This document shows, piece after piece, positions 35,500 to 47,524 of a stretch of 64,000 bases of DNA. How positions within the stretch are numbered: the first letter of the stretch is position 1; every line of letters begins with the position of its first letter. This DNA comes from Cryptomeria japonica (taxonomy: Eukaryota; Streptophyta; Pinopsida; Cupressales; Cupressaceae): contig NC_081412.1 of assembly GCF_030272615.1 (NCBI RefSeq), positions 345,707,870 through 345,771,869 on the forward strand. Reading direction: 5' to 3'. The translations under genes and the position numbers were made by a program. The notes beneath the pieces were generated by a model. The model was given only the letters and a program-made list of their open reading frames with translations, did no database searches and was not told the origin of the DNA.

Positions 35500-36759
35500 T
35501 GTAAGGGTCACCAAAATGTAATGGTGGGTGAAAACTGTGTGAATGAGATCAAGAGGAAAGCTACCCTTTCCCTCCAAGGAGAGATGAGAGTTTCACCACG
35601 GATTTCCCTTCAAACACTTTTCACGCATTAGATTGGAAGAGGGGGCAGAAATTCTCTAGATTCAACCTCCAAAGAAGAAGATAGAATTTTGAATGAAATG
35701 AGAATGATAAGTTAATCCCCTCTTCTACTTGGAATGGAAAGGAATTGATTGAATTATGTATAAAGACTAAGTGCAAAAGAGACGAAGAATTGATAATAAC
35801 TCAAGATCGAAGTGTGGGATGAAGTTGTGCACCTAGATTTGGCAGTAATATATCAAGACAAAGCATCCTGCGAATTTGAGGAAAAGTTGCCCACATGGCG
35901 AAAGTGTACACGAACCTCCGAAAAATCCATGAAATGAAAAGGGTTTTTCCACCTCTCCAAATGGAGTCCAAGTCTAAAAGTACATATGCGCACCTGCAAC
36001 CTATACACAAAAAAGAGAGGAAAAGTGGTTGGGATTGGGGGTTTGCCTTAAGGTCAAACCCCAGTTTTGAAATTAACCAAGTAATGAAAGAAAGTACTTG
36101 CAAGTAAATGTAAATGGAAGACTGAAATGTAAATCACCTCAAGGGAGGTTGTGATAGAAATGTTGATAGAAATGCTTGTATGAAGTTGAATGTTGAAATG
36201 GATCTCCTCTTTAATGGTTGAATCCTTGACTTGAATGCAACACCTAGCCTTGAAGGGAGACTTGAGATGCTCAATGCTTGAAAGGGATGCTTGAATGCTT
36301 GAATGCTCTTGAATGCTTGATCGCAAATTTTGACCTTATTGAACTTATTCTCTTTTTTTCTTCTCCCTAAAATGGGAGGGAAAATGCAACTTTTATGCTT
36401 GTCAATTAAGGTTAATGAAACTTATTTTCGTCACAGGCCGACATCGGGGAAGTTTTCTCACTCACTGCACAACCTTCTATGCAAACTCAAGAAAGGTCCT
36501 GCCCCAAAATAGGGTAGGGACGGCTGGGAGGAAAGGGATGTCGCACCCTTGTCCTAGGGGGGACTGGGGCCCCATGCCCATGTCTTGCACTTTTCTCTAG
36601 GGTAGAGTGCAGATAGGGTGGTGAGGAGGGCAAGGGAGAAGGAGTTTTCGGGGGTTGAGCAGTCTCCGGTCTCCGATCAAGCTAGGGGATTCAATTTCGC
36701 ATGCATGAGGACCCTAATGTGGCCAAAAATTGCTAGGGTCACAATTTTATGACACTATA
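35500..36759 (-). repeat. 5' LTR of element C
   Basis: Aligns with 28913-30133 throughout. The minus-strand start reads TATAGTGTC (TG mutated to TA) and the end CTTACA. The TATA-like box of the other copy is altered here (TTTTATGC on the plus strand near 36391-36398). Confidence 0.9.
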
Positions 36760-36764
36760 GATAC

Positions 36765-38633
36765 AAGCCCTTGCACCATGATTCACCCTTTCCATGACGA
36801 CTCTCAAAAAAACTCCAAACATGTGGTATTTTGTCATTTCAATGATATCTACATAATGCATAAAATGGCCTCGAAGATTTGAATTGTGTCACACATCCAT
36901 GAGACCAAACAAAATGTTTAACTATTGTTATTCCTCTCTTTCAAATATTCAAAAAACTTCTTAAAGCAATGTTGTACAAAAAGTGTGTCATGCTCCTTAT
37001 CATCACTAATATAAAAGTGGTACTCTTTCTTAATGACACAATTTTCAAATGTACTATCAACACCATCCAAATCCATTTGTGCATGTTGATAACACACATG
37101 CACCATAATAGTGATTTGCTTTGAAAAGTAATACTTTGATTGAATCTCTTTTTGATGTGCAAAAGAGTAATTTTCTCTGAAGTCCACTACTGATAGAATA
37201 GTTCTAGGTGGGAAAGTGTCTCTTAATGTTTGAAATTGTTGTGCTTGCCACTTGGAAAAACAACATGGCATATGTATGGTTTTATCAACTTACAAAACAT
37301 TTTCCATAAATGTTCCAATAGGTATCTCCTCTTCTACATAATCTAACCTTGTAGATTTCTTTCCAAATTTTGTTTCAAATTTTGAGTACCTGTAACTCTT
37401 GCAATTTACCATCTTCCTCGTATCAATATCTTCATCTCACAAAGGAAATTTAGTCAACTCCCCACATGTTCCACAAATTCCTTTTATGCAATTTATTTGA
37501 CCAGTTGCATTATCATCTAATTTATCACATAAGATGGATGCTATGAATTAACTTGTTCGTTTAGGAGGAGTTTTTTCATAACCATCACTATCTTCTCTAA
37601 TCTTATGAACTTCCTAATAGTACAGATCAAATTCAAGGTGATAATGACAACAACAAGTTTCGAAGACTTTGTTTACCTTCACATAATATGGCCTTAACCT
37701 TTCAAACATGGTTTGTCTAATTTTTATATGAGGGTTTGTTTTAGTAAACAACACATACAATTCATGTTTTGTTGTGTCTAACCAATGTTTTACATGGAGA
37801 TCATAAATATTAGGGCCAATCCTTTTCTTGATAACATCTCTACCATTTGATGAAGGACGAGTATTATAATTCCAAAAACTTGTCACCAAGTTCCTAACAA
37901 CATCTTCAATTCTATCAGAACGAGGAGCTCTACACATAATTGCCCAATTCCCTTCTGAGGTAGTATCTTCCAAACTCCTCCTTTTCACATATTTTGATAT
38001 TGTCCTTCTACTAAAACCAAACTCAGATGACAATGAAGAGATTTGTCTTTTTTGAGGCAATCTTTCATTTACTAAAGATGTCAACATCACTCTTCCTGAA
38101 ATGGTTGTATCTACTATTTGACATTTTTTTACCAATGTTCAAACCTTTCTTAACATTTTCAATAATAGATTTTTGTAGATGAGAAGTTTTCCTCTTTTGA
38201 CTTGTTGTATCTATACCCAACAACTTCAGTGGATCTATTAAGTCTTTACAAGTAAGTAGAATTGATAAAAATTGAGCTTTCTCTAGTGTAGTATCAAGAT
38301 TATTGAAATGAGACATTATTTCTTTTGCACTTTTATTCATTGACCTCCTTTTAGTATGTCTAGGTTCTTCATTGAGACATTTCAACTCATTCACATCCAT
38401 TTCAAGTAAATGATCTAAATTTTTATAAGAAATATTTCTCTTCACCTGTTTAGCTAGATCCACAATATGTTCATCTATACCGGTAGGAGGTAAGGATCTC
38501 GACCCCTCTCCTTCGACCTCCATTGGTTCAACTTGGGAAAGATCATCCCTATGTTCTTCAACTATAATGTGTTCTTCAACAGGTTTGTTTGCCTCAACTT
38601 CCACTTGAGAAATTTCTTCTTCTCAAGCCCGTT
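36765..38633 (-). pseudogene. Gene H exon 2, main part (DNA-binding and catalytic regions)
   Basis: Open pieces at 38604-38065, 38135-37614 and 37271-36918 overlap in different frames, so at least one frameshift lies near 38100. N-terminal third: acidic, then basic. Middle: SEFGFSRRTISKYVKRR (about 37970-38020) resembles a helix-turn-helix. Further on: a Cys/His-containing stretch near 37500, VVDFRENYSF (about 37180), FYISDDKEHD (about 37010), and after 36918 in another frame a WSHGC..QFKS block and HGKGE block (about 36890-36775). A His stands between Ser and Gly in WSHGC; if the family has an acidic residue there, the active site is lost. Confidence 0.72.
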
Positions 38634-38699
38634 CTGCACATCATTTTAAATGACAGAGAATATTTTTAATGCAATGAAATTCCAAGTATAATTTGAAAC

Positions 38700-39715
38700 C
38701 AAATTTCCAATTCATAATAAGACTAAATATTATGTCATAATAGATGGGCTATTATTTCATATTTAAGACCTATTATCGCATAATAGGTCCTAATATCACA
38801 TGTAATAGGTCCTAATATCTGCATAATATAGGTCTTAAGGGGACTCAAGTATAATGTGAAATGTTTTTGCATACGTGGTCATATTAAGTCATAATAAGAC
38901 CTATTATGTCATAATAGGTTCTATTATATCATATTTAAGACCTGTAATCACATAATAAGTCCAAATATCACATAATAGGTCCTAATATCACATAATATAG
39001 GTCTAAAGGGGATTCAAGTATAATGTGAAATGTTTTTGCATACGAGGTCATATTAAGTCATAATAAGACCTATTATGTCATATTTAAGACCTATTATCCC
39101 ATAATAGGTCCTAATATCACACAATAGGTCCTAATATATCACATAATATAGGTCTTATTATGACATAATAGGTCTTATTATGACTGAATATGACCACGTA
39201 TGCAAAAACATTTCACATTATACGTCACTCCCCTTAAGACCTATATTATGTGATATTAGGACCTATTATGTAATATTAGGACCTATTATGCAATTATAGG
39301 TCTTAAATATGATATAATAGAACCTATTATGACATAATAGGTCTTATCATGACTTGATATGACCACATATGCAAAAACATTTCACATTATACTTGAGTCC
39401 CCTTAAGAACTATATTATGCAGATATTATGACCTATTACATGTGATATTAGGACCTAAATTATGTCATAATAGGTCATTAATATCACATAATATAGGTCT
39501 TAAGGGGACTCAAGTATATAATGTGAAATGTTTTTGCATACGTGGTCATATTAAGTCATAATAAGACCTATTATGTCATAATAGGTTCTATTATGTCATA
39601 TTTAAGATAGGTATTATCGCATATAATAGGTCCTAATATCACATAATAGGTCCTAGTATCACATAATATAGGTCTTAAGGGGACTCAAGTATAATGTGAA
39701 ATATTTTTGTATACA
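38700..39715. repeat. Inverting palindromic repeat array
   Basis: Units of roughly 180 bp built of CCTAATATCACATAATAGG, GGTCTTAAGGGGACTCAAG and GTGAAATGTTTTTGCATACG. The order is forward at about 38720-39130, reverse-complement at about 39160-39470 and forward again at about 39480-39715, so long hairpins can form. Short AATAGG/CCTATT palindromes occur throughout. Different in sequence from the 1-854 array but similar in style, including CTTAAGGGG. No coding capacity. Confidence 0.82.
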
Positions 39716-40345
39716 CTTGAAAACAAAGTAGACACAATGTTTATTTGTTTGAAAGTATTTGATTGTTTTGATCATGCAAGCACAAATCATAGGGTTGGTC
39801 GGGATAATAGTTGTTGAATCTCACTTGGGGGGTTACCCTGAGCTATGCAATTCAGAGCGGATACTTAGGTGCTTGACCCCACTAACTCCCCTCCACGACA
39901 CTCACTTCTCTGGGGCAGCCAAGAACCAGTCCCCACAAAAATTCTCAGTGGCAAACTTTGTATCTCTACTAAGAACTATATGTGTGTGAGCCGCTCCAGA
40001 GGTCTGAGACCTCCTGCCCCAACAACTAGAAGGTTTTGGGATTCTAACACAAAAAAGGCACTAGTAAGGGCATCCATTCAAGTGGGCATAGATCCGACGA
40101 GTTAACATCGCTATGCTATTCCAACACCCGTTGGTTGCAACTTTCATTACAATCACTTTTATTTATAGTGGTCTGGAAGAGCTTGGCTTTAGCTTGTTAC
40201 CACTTTAGTTCGTTCCCTCTCACCGAGCCTTAAGGGCTACTCGAGAGGCAGGCCTTTTTTTTAAGGATAAAACAAAAAGAGCCTATTGCTCAAGACACAA
40301 AAGACAATTTTGTTAATTTTAGAGCACCAATTAAAGTGTTTGCTA
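39716..40345. repeat. Segment related to the leader of element D
   Basis: Aligns with about 57236-57985 over most of its length; shared landmarks include CTCTGGGGCAGCCAAG, TTTGTATCTCTACTAAGAAC, GCCCCAACAACTAGAAGG and CACAAAAGACAATTTT-like ends. No LTR or coding part accompanies it. It is probably a truncated relic of a D-family element or a repeat picked up by both. Confidence 0.8.
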
Positions 40346-40423
40346 AGCTAAAAAGACACTTGGTTTCAAAATCTAAATTAAATTATATATTTATGGACTA
40401 TCTAAATTAAATTATAAATTTTT

Positions 40424-40498
40424 AATTATAAATGGGAAAGAGGGGTCCTAAAGATCTTAATTTTAAATTAGATCTTCCTCTCTTTCCCATTTATAATT
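40424..40498. repeat. Perfect 19-bp inverted repeat (hairpin)
   Basis: Arms AATTATAAATGGGAAAGAG (40424-40442) and its exact complement at 40480-40498, with a second AGATCT pair in the loop. The flanking sequence is AT-rich. No T-run suggesting a polymerase III terminator. Confidence 0.8.
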
Positions 40499-40866
40499 AA
40501 AATTTTATAATTAAAACTATATATTATAAATGGACTTAAGGGGGGAGAGAAAATGTCTATTACACAACAAGCAAGTTAATAGAATTTGAAATGCAAATAC
40601 ACAAATTATTTCAAATTAAAACAAAATTATTTTTAATTAAAACAAGATTATTTTTAATCCTACCATTTCCAATTTATTTAATAAAAATAACGTCATTTAG
40701 AATTAATTAAGATAGAATTATTATAAAAATTAAATTAATTTAATTAAATTAATATTATTTAAAATAATTTTCATAAAATTATAGCATAAAAAATATTTAA
40801 CTAATACTATCAAATAAACAAAATTTTCAATACGTAATACATATTAAATTAAATAAAAATACATAC

Positions 40867-40969
40867 TTGCATCATAATATCTTTGCCTTCTTTGTTCTCG
40901 ATATCTTTTCTCTGTTTCGGGTGAATAATTCCTTGAAGTCGTATTTTGCCTTCTCTTCTTGTTCCCCAT
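40867..40969 (-). pseudogene. Gene H exon 1 (basic N-terminus)
   Basis: ATG at 40969-40967, then 34 codons of very basic sequence (MGNKKRRQN..., EKRYREQRRQRYY) ending at a GTATGT donor. The basic, Arg-rich start suits a nuclear DNA-binding protein. The frame continues into exon 2 with one in-frame TGA just past the junction. Confidence 0.55.
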
Positions 40970-42208
40970 GCTTTAAAAATAACCTTCAAATATCTTCAAA
41001 TTATTACCCTCAAAATAACTTTCAAATGTCTTCTTTCATTCAAAAATGTGAATTGTTTTGATCATTTGTGTGTAAAAATATGAAAAAAAATAAAAAATTT
41101 ACATGACATAGTAAATTGTTAAAAAAATGAAAATTTGGGTCGGTTGGGGTTTGAACAAACGTCGATCGTTACAAAAGGTCGGGTTTGTTCGAACCAGGTC
41201 GTTATGTGAATGTTTGTGCCATCATTCTTCTCAGGGGGTTCGAGCGAACCTCCCTTCGTTCGAACCCCTGTTCATACGAGCTACCACCCTTTTTTGACAT
41301 CTCTCCCCAAATTCTTCAGAATTCTAAGAAATTTTGGCCTTCAAACCTCTAGTTCAAGGCTCAAATGAAAGAATCTTGGTAACCCAAAAATATAATATGT
41401 AGTGCTCGTAGCAAGCTTTCCAACGAGTATAATTTTATTACATTGTGAATTTATTATGATCTTGTTTTTTTAATTTTATGAAATATTGGTTTTTCACTGA
41501 ACATGAACTTCTATATTCAATGCATTGGGAAAAATAGGAAACTAATTCAAAAAAAATCTGAAAAATATATATGCCCTAGGTATTGATGTCTTCTTTCTAA
41601 CAAAAAAAAAAATGAATTTCAATATATATAGAACAAGTTATGTGTTCAAATGTACACCTATGTCTAAAATATAATTAGTCAAACATCAAAACTTAATAAA
41701 ATGAAAAATATTCAACATATCACTATCAAACCAATTGCAAGCCCTGGATATTGATGTTACAAACAAAAATTTTAAAGAATTGAGTTTTAATCATTTATTA
41801 AAAAAACATTATGCGTTTTCAGAGGCACGTCACTCTTAAAAAATATGGTTTGCTGTAAAAAAACTACTTTTCAAGGGAGATGGAAACATTTTTTAAAAAA
41901 TCTTCAAAAAAAATTTAAAAAAATTTATATATAATCTACAGACAAAATGCTAGAAATCACTAAATTACATCATCTTCAAATTATTTATAGTTTAAAATTT
42001 ATAGGTGTCTGAAGTTGAAGATTATTTTAAAAATGGTCATCTCAATGTCAAAAGTGGCAAAACAGTGGGAACCATTATTGTGAGTTCACCCGGGTACTTT
42101 TTCCCACTTATTGTATGTTTTTGAATTTTCAAACTAATCATTTTCTGTGTAGGACCTCAATCGGCTTCTATGCAGACAAATCAACATTTATGCCTACACT
42201 TCAACGTC
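40970..42208. other. Gene-free stretch
   Basis: Mostly AT-rich. A GC-richer patch at about 41150-41280 carries several GTTCGAAC/GTTCGAGC words but no tRNA fold. Nothing coding seen. Confidence 0.5.
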
Positions 42209-43712
42209 TCTGTTGTAAGTGTTTAATTTTGGATTTTTGCTAACTTTTCTCTGTCCTTGCATCTTTTTCGTCTATCCAAGACCAAGAACCCAAAATACTA
42301 ATCGCATTTGCAAGACGTTTGTCCAAGGAAATCTTAAATTTCTCACTAGCGTAGATTTATTTTTCGCATTTTAGCTTAGAAAACATCTTTTTGGGGTTAA
42401 AAAGAACGATTGTCTTCTGTGTTTGGTGCACTTGCACATCTGTAGGGCAGACCCACTATTACACTGAGTATCCTCTCCCCTAGCCTTCATGGACCTTGGG
42501 TGTAAGAGAAAGGTAATTAACAACACCCGCTTTTTAATTTTGAGTAGATAAGCACCTCTTGGGGGGCCTCATCACTCCAAGGAAGTGTTTCAAAATTGAG
42601 GTAAGCTGAGGATATTGTCTCTCCCAACGAGATCTTGAGCGGTGTTTTTCAAGATGCTATATAAATCTGCTGGTCAAGTGGCTGGAGTGTTGAGTGAATT
42701 CATTGTATGTGGAGGCCTTCTTTGCATTGATAAGCTCAATTAAATCCTTAAGTGGCTTCCTTTGAGATTTCGTTGTTGGACTGGGATCCCTCAAAAACTT
42801 ACTAGACACCTTGTGTTAGTTGCCAGAAATCCTATTTGCTTGTTGGTGTAGGAGGTTGAACCTTTGAAGCCGCCCCAATTCATACCATTCAAAGTAGAGA
42901 TAGATGTCCCCCAGTTCATAAGATCTTTGAATCTTCAAGGCAAGCCAGTGCTACCAAATCTTCGTTGTAAGTATTTAATTTTGGATTTTTGCTAACTTTT
43001 CTCTGTCCTTGCAGCTTTTTCGTCTATCTAAGACCAAGAACCCAGAATACTAATCACATTTGCAAGATGTTTGTCAAAGGAAATCTTAAATTTCTCACTA
43101 GCGTAGATTTCTTTTTAGCATTTTAGCTTAGAAAACATCTTTTTGGGGTTAAAAAGAACGATTGTCTTTTGTGTTTGGTACACTTGCACATCTGTAGGGA
43201 AGACCCACTGTTACACTAAGTATCCTCTCCCCTCACCTTCATGGACCTTGGGTGTAAGAGAAAGGTGATTAACAACACTCGCTTTTTAAGTTTGAGAAGA
43301 TAAGTGCCTCTTGGGGAGGCTCATCACCCCAAGGAAGTGTTTCAAAATTGAGGTAAGTTGAGGATATTGTCTCTCCCAGCGAGATCTCGAGCGGTGTTTT
43401 TCAAGACGCTATATAAATCTGTTGGCCAGGTGGCTGGAGTGTTGAGTGAATTCATTGTATGTGGAGGCCTTGTTTTCATTGATAAGCTCAATTAAAGCCT
43501 TAAGTGGCTTCCTTTGAGATTTCGTTGTTGAACTGGGATCCCTCAAAAACTTACTAGACACCTTGTGTTAGTTGCCATAAATCCTATTTCCTTGTTGGTG
43601 CAAGAGTTTGAACCTTTGAAGCCACCCCAATTCATACCATTCAAAGTAGAGATAGATGTCCCCTGGTCAATAAGATCTTTGAATCTTCAAGGCAAGCCAG
43701 TGCTACCAAATC
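42209..43712. repeat. 752-bp tandem duplication
   Basis: 42209-42960 and 42961-43712 are direct repeats offset by 752 bp (for example CTTTTCTCTGTCCTTGCA and CCTTCATGGACCTTGGGTGT in both). They differ by scattered substitutions. Each ends with a short open stretch (PPQFIPFKVEIDV, 43565-43771 in copy 2) and copy 1 has a GTAAGT-like donor at the junction, so an exon-like fragment may have been duplicated. No family recognised. Confidence 0.85.
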
Positions 43713-44766
43713 TCTATACATCCGCTTTGTTTAGGTATTTGGAGAAATCCAGGTCGGGATCCAATAAGTAGAATCCGCATTCCAGCCTAGGTTGTATGTC
43801 TTTCATGTGTCTTCATTGTTCATACCCATTAATTTTGTCGCATTGGGCTAATCTAGGCCCCCCTCTCTTTTATGCTTGCTTTAAGCGTCACTTTGGCCAA
43901 TGTGTTTTCACTACTAGATATCTCTTGCCAAGTTAGACAAAGTCCAAAAAAAGTAAATTGACCACAAATTTGACAAAATTTACCAAATTTTATACATCAA
44001 ACTATCAAAATCAGAGTTTTGCCATCTCCATCTATGTTTCATTGTCTCCACTCGAACTAAATCCCCATTCAGTTTTCATCCATGCGAACAATCGTCAATC
44101 CCCAACTGATATCTCTGGCCAATCATCAATCTAGTCTTTGGTAACCTTCCCTTTCTTTTGTCTATCATCTATCTGCTCTCCCACAATCATTTTCTTCTAT
44201 CCATAAGGACTTATCACATCAAATCAAAGCAATCCAAAACCCAATCATCAATCAATCAACCAACATCTCAACCCAAGGTCAACACTTTGTGAAGTCTAGC
44301 TTAGACCTTTATCATTTATTAATCTCCAATTAGCCTTGTGATTTAGAAAGAATCTATCTCAAGTACCTTGCTCAATTGATCCTTAATCATTCAGGTTAAT
44401 CAATACCCTAATCCCTTGCACCTTATTTTTCTTAGGAATGAAGTTTATCCTAAGTAAAAGAAAATTTGATCCTAATATAAAGGTATGAGTTCAGCCTATT
44501 TTGGTTGTTACCTTGTTTTGTGGCCCATATCATTGACCCCTACACCTCGCCTAGTTCTAAACCAAGGAATAAGGTGTCATCTTAATCCAAATAAATCTTG
44601 TCCTAATCCAAGGACCATCCAATCTAGTCAATTTGCAGTCCAATCAAAAATTGCTAAGTCCTTACCCTCGTTTCCATCTCGCATCATTTCATCACTTTCT
44701 TGATCAAGTCTATGAATCCAATTTCAAGTCATCACTCCATTCTCATCATTTTGAGGTTACCCTTGC
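43713..44766. other. Gene-free, pyrimidine-rich stretch before the B ORF
   Basis: Plus strand rich in CCAATC and CATC words. Probably untranslated 5' sequence of element B, but no LTR matching 61423-62630 and no PBS could be found to its left. Confidence 0.4.
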
Positions 44767-46227
44767 ATGGTTTACACACACTCACAAAAGAAAAATCTAG
44801 CTACCCAAAACCCACATTCAAACATCATGGGTTGGTTTGAAGAAATGATTATCAAATTTCAAGGATCACCCTATCAATCATACCCATCCGGCTCATGCAT
44901 ACCTCCAAGTTATCCAACTTCCACCTATTCATATATCCCACCCCAGCCCGCTTACCAATTCAATCCCATGATCTCGCATCCATCTACCACATCCCCATCC
45001 ATTTCACCTCAATACATCATATCTAATCCCAATGCATATTCCATTCCTTATCCTTCCTCTACCTTTGACAAGGGAAATCCATCTTATTCCCCATCCATGT
45101 CTTTGTAATAACCCTCATCCACATACCCCTCCAATCCAATATGTATACCTCCATCTTTCCCCCATCCACATCCCAATCCCCATCCTTTTACAACACCTCC
45201 ATCATATCCACTAACCATCAAAATTCTTTACACCATAGTTCTCCCAGCCTTAATCCTAATCACCCAATCCATAATCCCAATCTTCCATCTAATGCTAAAC
45301 CTCCACGTATTCCTAATCCTTCAAAAATATACAGTATCCTCGTCCCTTTAGAATTTTTTCCAACAAATAATCCAGGACTTACAAGCAAAGGAGACAAAAT
45401 CCCCACCTCAAAACAAAGTTGTGCAATCTCCCCAAGTCATACATCCACCTCCATCACCTCCAAATGAAGACAAAGCTCAATACCATAAGCTTCATGATAC
45501 TAACATCCCTTCATCTACCCAAGTTGGAGCTTCTATATCCTCCTCCATCGCACCATCCCCCCAACCCCAACCATGTCTAGCACTTATTCCAAAGCACACT
45601 AGCATAGATTTCTCTCTATCTCAAGATCAAATCACTCTATCTCATGATCCCTTTCCCTCTCATGATCCCATCCCCTCCACTCCATCTCAAGAAAAAATAT
45701 TGTTTCCATCCAATGCTCTCCTTCCATCTCAAAATTCAATCATCCCTTCCACTCCACCACCTGATCCCATCCCAAGTCAAGATCAAGGTGTCCCCTCATC
45801 TCCATATCATGATCCCAATCCATCTCAAGATCCTAACATTCCTCCTAATCCCACACATGATCCTCATCCTCCACATGATCCCAATCCTCCACATGATCCT
45901 AGTCCTCCACAAGATCCCAACACCCCTATCCAAGCCATCAATGAATCCCATACCTATCAACTTATCTCTTCCACCTTTATCCACTATGGTTTCCTCCAAG
46001 AGCTTACAATTCCTTCCATTTCACATCCCCCTCAAAATGGACTCGCATCTTATTTCCAAAATAATAAGTATCCTATTGGAAAAATAATTTCTAAAAAAAT
46101 GAATTATCAAAGCAAAGGATTAGGCCTTTATGAACAAGGCATATTGGAACCCCTTCAAGTCAACAAAAATAAAAATTCATATGGCCTTGGCTACAAAGCT
46201 CATGCTCGATATTTTGGTATATCTTCC
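44767..46227 (+). pseudogene. Pro-rich G-patch-like ORF of element B (upstream part)
   Basis: Pieces at 44767-45108, 45141-45467 and 45421-46227 with frame changes. Content is Pro/Ser/His-rich, with a DPxPxH-type tandem (HDPNPPHDPSPPQDPN) at about 45840-45930. Near the end there is KIISKKMNYQSKGLGLYEQG followed by GLGYKAHA, a G-patch-like pattern of the kind found between protease and RT in plant gypsy polyproteins. It is cut by element D at 46227 and resumes at 59921. No protease or RT motifs in B itself. Confidence 0.6.
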
Positions 46228-46996
46228 TGTTTATGGTAAAATGGAAACAACAATATTGAAAGACTAAATAGGTTTAACCACGAAACCCTAGCCTAACAAC
46301 AACAAAGATCCACCATAACATATGAAGATTACCTAAGACAATGCAAATCAACTAAATCACAAAGATTATACCATCCCATGTCCAATAGGGTTTGGATCTC
46401 CATTCTTCCTATCTCCATTGATCTTGCTTGATATATTTGCTCTCAAATTTTATGTGTGCACAAGAGCTCAACAAAGAACGGAAATGTGGTTGCAAGTAGG
46501 CTTGATCTCATATGAAAGTTCGAATGCTAGAATGCTTTGGAGGGTTGATAATGAAGGAAGCATCCTCTTATATAGAAGACACTGTAAGAAATGGAGGGAT
46601 AAGATTGAGAGGTGTAAAAGATAGATGGTCGGCTAGGATTGGAGGGTAGGTAAAAGAAATAAGAAAATAATGAGATGGTAGGTAGTGTAGGAATTAAGAG
46701 ATGAATGACATGTGTCATGGGTAGAAAATGATAATGAATTAATTAAATAAATAAAGATTTATTTAATTAATAGAAGAAGTGGGATCAATTAAATAAATAA
46801 TAGTATTTATTTAATTTAGGGAAAGGATAATTTAAATAAATAAATGTATTTATTTAAATGAGAAATAAGACTAGAAGAGGATAAATGAATTAATTAAATA
46901 AATAAAGATTCATCTAATTAATAGAAGAATTAGGATAAAATAATTAAATAAATAAAATATTTATTTAATTAGACATGACAATTTTAGGTGTCTACA
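46228..46996 (-). repeat. 3' LTR of element D
   Basis: The minus strand begins TGTAGACACC and ends CCATAAACA. U3 is AT-rich with repeated TTAATTAAATAAATAAA words. The TATA box TATATAAG is at 46574-46567. Confidence 0.93.
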
Positions 46997-47010
46997 TTTT
47001 GCCCCTATTT
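46997..47010 (-). other. Polypurine tract of element D
   Basis: The minus strand reads AAATAGGGGCAAAA immediately before TGTAGACACC of the 3' LTR. The 16-mer CTCTCGAGGGGGCATA lies about 90 nt upstream (47102-47087) and is shared with element B. Confidence 0.8.
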
Positions 47011-47524
47011 GAGAGAATGCAACTTGTCGCGTTGTTTCAAAGAAGATAAGATGAACTGATACAAAGTCACCCCAAGATGGGAATGATATGCCCCCTCGAG
47101 AGATTGGATGAAAATGTCTGAAAAGATCGCAGACAAACTCTCGATAAGAAAGAAAGGCTAGAAAGGACTGACAAGATAGGATAGAGTGACAGAGTCACGG
47201 GATAAAGAAGACTGACACAGGGGACTAGGGATAGGGTAGTCTATAAGATAGACTATGAGGGAAAACATCCTCATTGTCATCCAGACACCTAAGAGATCAG
47301 AGTGCAGAGAGAGAAGAGAGCAGTTAGCAGCGATGGCATTGGTGCACAGATTCGATCGCGTTCGCTGATATCAGAGGCCAGCAGATACAGGAGAGCCAGT
47401 AAGTATCGCAAAACCTCCTTGTACCTTAGTGCATTAATTGTTGTCATAAATGCATGTTAGGTAGGGTAATAAATGTATATTAGGTATGTTGCAAAAAATG
47501 TCAAGCGGGTCGAAAGAAGGGAAG

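Larger units (their letters stand above)
28913..36759 (-). mobile_element. Element C: gag-protease LTR element inserted in gene H
   Basis: LTRs 28913-30133 and 35500-36759, perfect TSD GATAC (28908-28912, 36760-36764), PPT and PBS in the right places for minus orientation. The internal region encodes gag and a degenerate protease, then a Pro-rich stretch, but no RT, RNase H or integrase motif in any frame. It is therefore a non-autonomous Ty3/gypsy-type element that depended on a partner. Confidence 0.92.
38634..40866 (-). other. Gene H intron 1 (2.2 kb, loaded with repeats)
   Basis: Donor GTATGT at 40866-40861 and acceptor GTGCAG at 38634-38636 on the minus strand. The phase matches (exon 1 leaves one base). 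The intron holds the palindromic array at about 38700-39715, a segment related to the leader of element D at 39716-40345, and AT-rich sequence. This link of exon 1 to exon 2 is inference from phase and splice consensus. Confidence 0.5.
27752..40969 (-). pseudogene. Gene H: intron-containing transposase-like gene, split by element C
   Basis: A five-exon gene on the minus strand assembled from splice signals and phase. Exon 1: 40969-40867. Exon 2: 38633-36765 joined across element C to 28912-28742. Exon 3: 28627-28325. Exon 4: 28213-28085. Exon 5: 27960-27752. All four introns begin GT, end AG and are phase 1. Exon 2 shows a basic helix-turn-helix-like part followed by an RNase H-like core with VVDFRENY, then FYISDD, then a WSHGC..QFKS block and an HGKGE block. 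Asp-bearing motifs separated this way suggest a DDE/D-type transposase; the family is not one I can name. Frameshifts occur near 38100 and near 36780, and an in-frame TGA follows the exon 1-2 junction. Confidence 0.7.

Noticed and set aside
41150-41280. GTTCGAAC words resembling tRNA B boxes
   Set aside because: No A box at suitable distance, no cloverleaf, no terminator.
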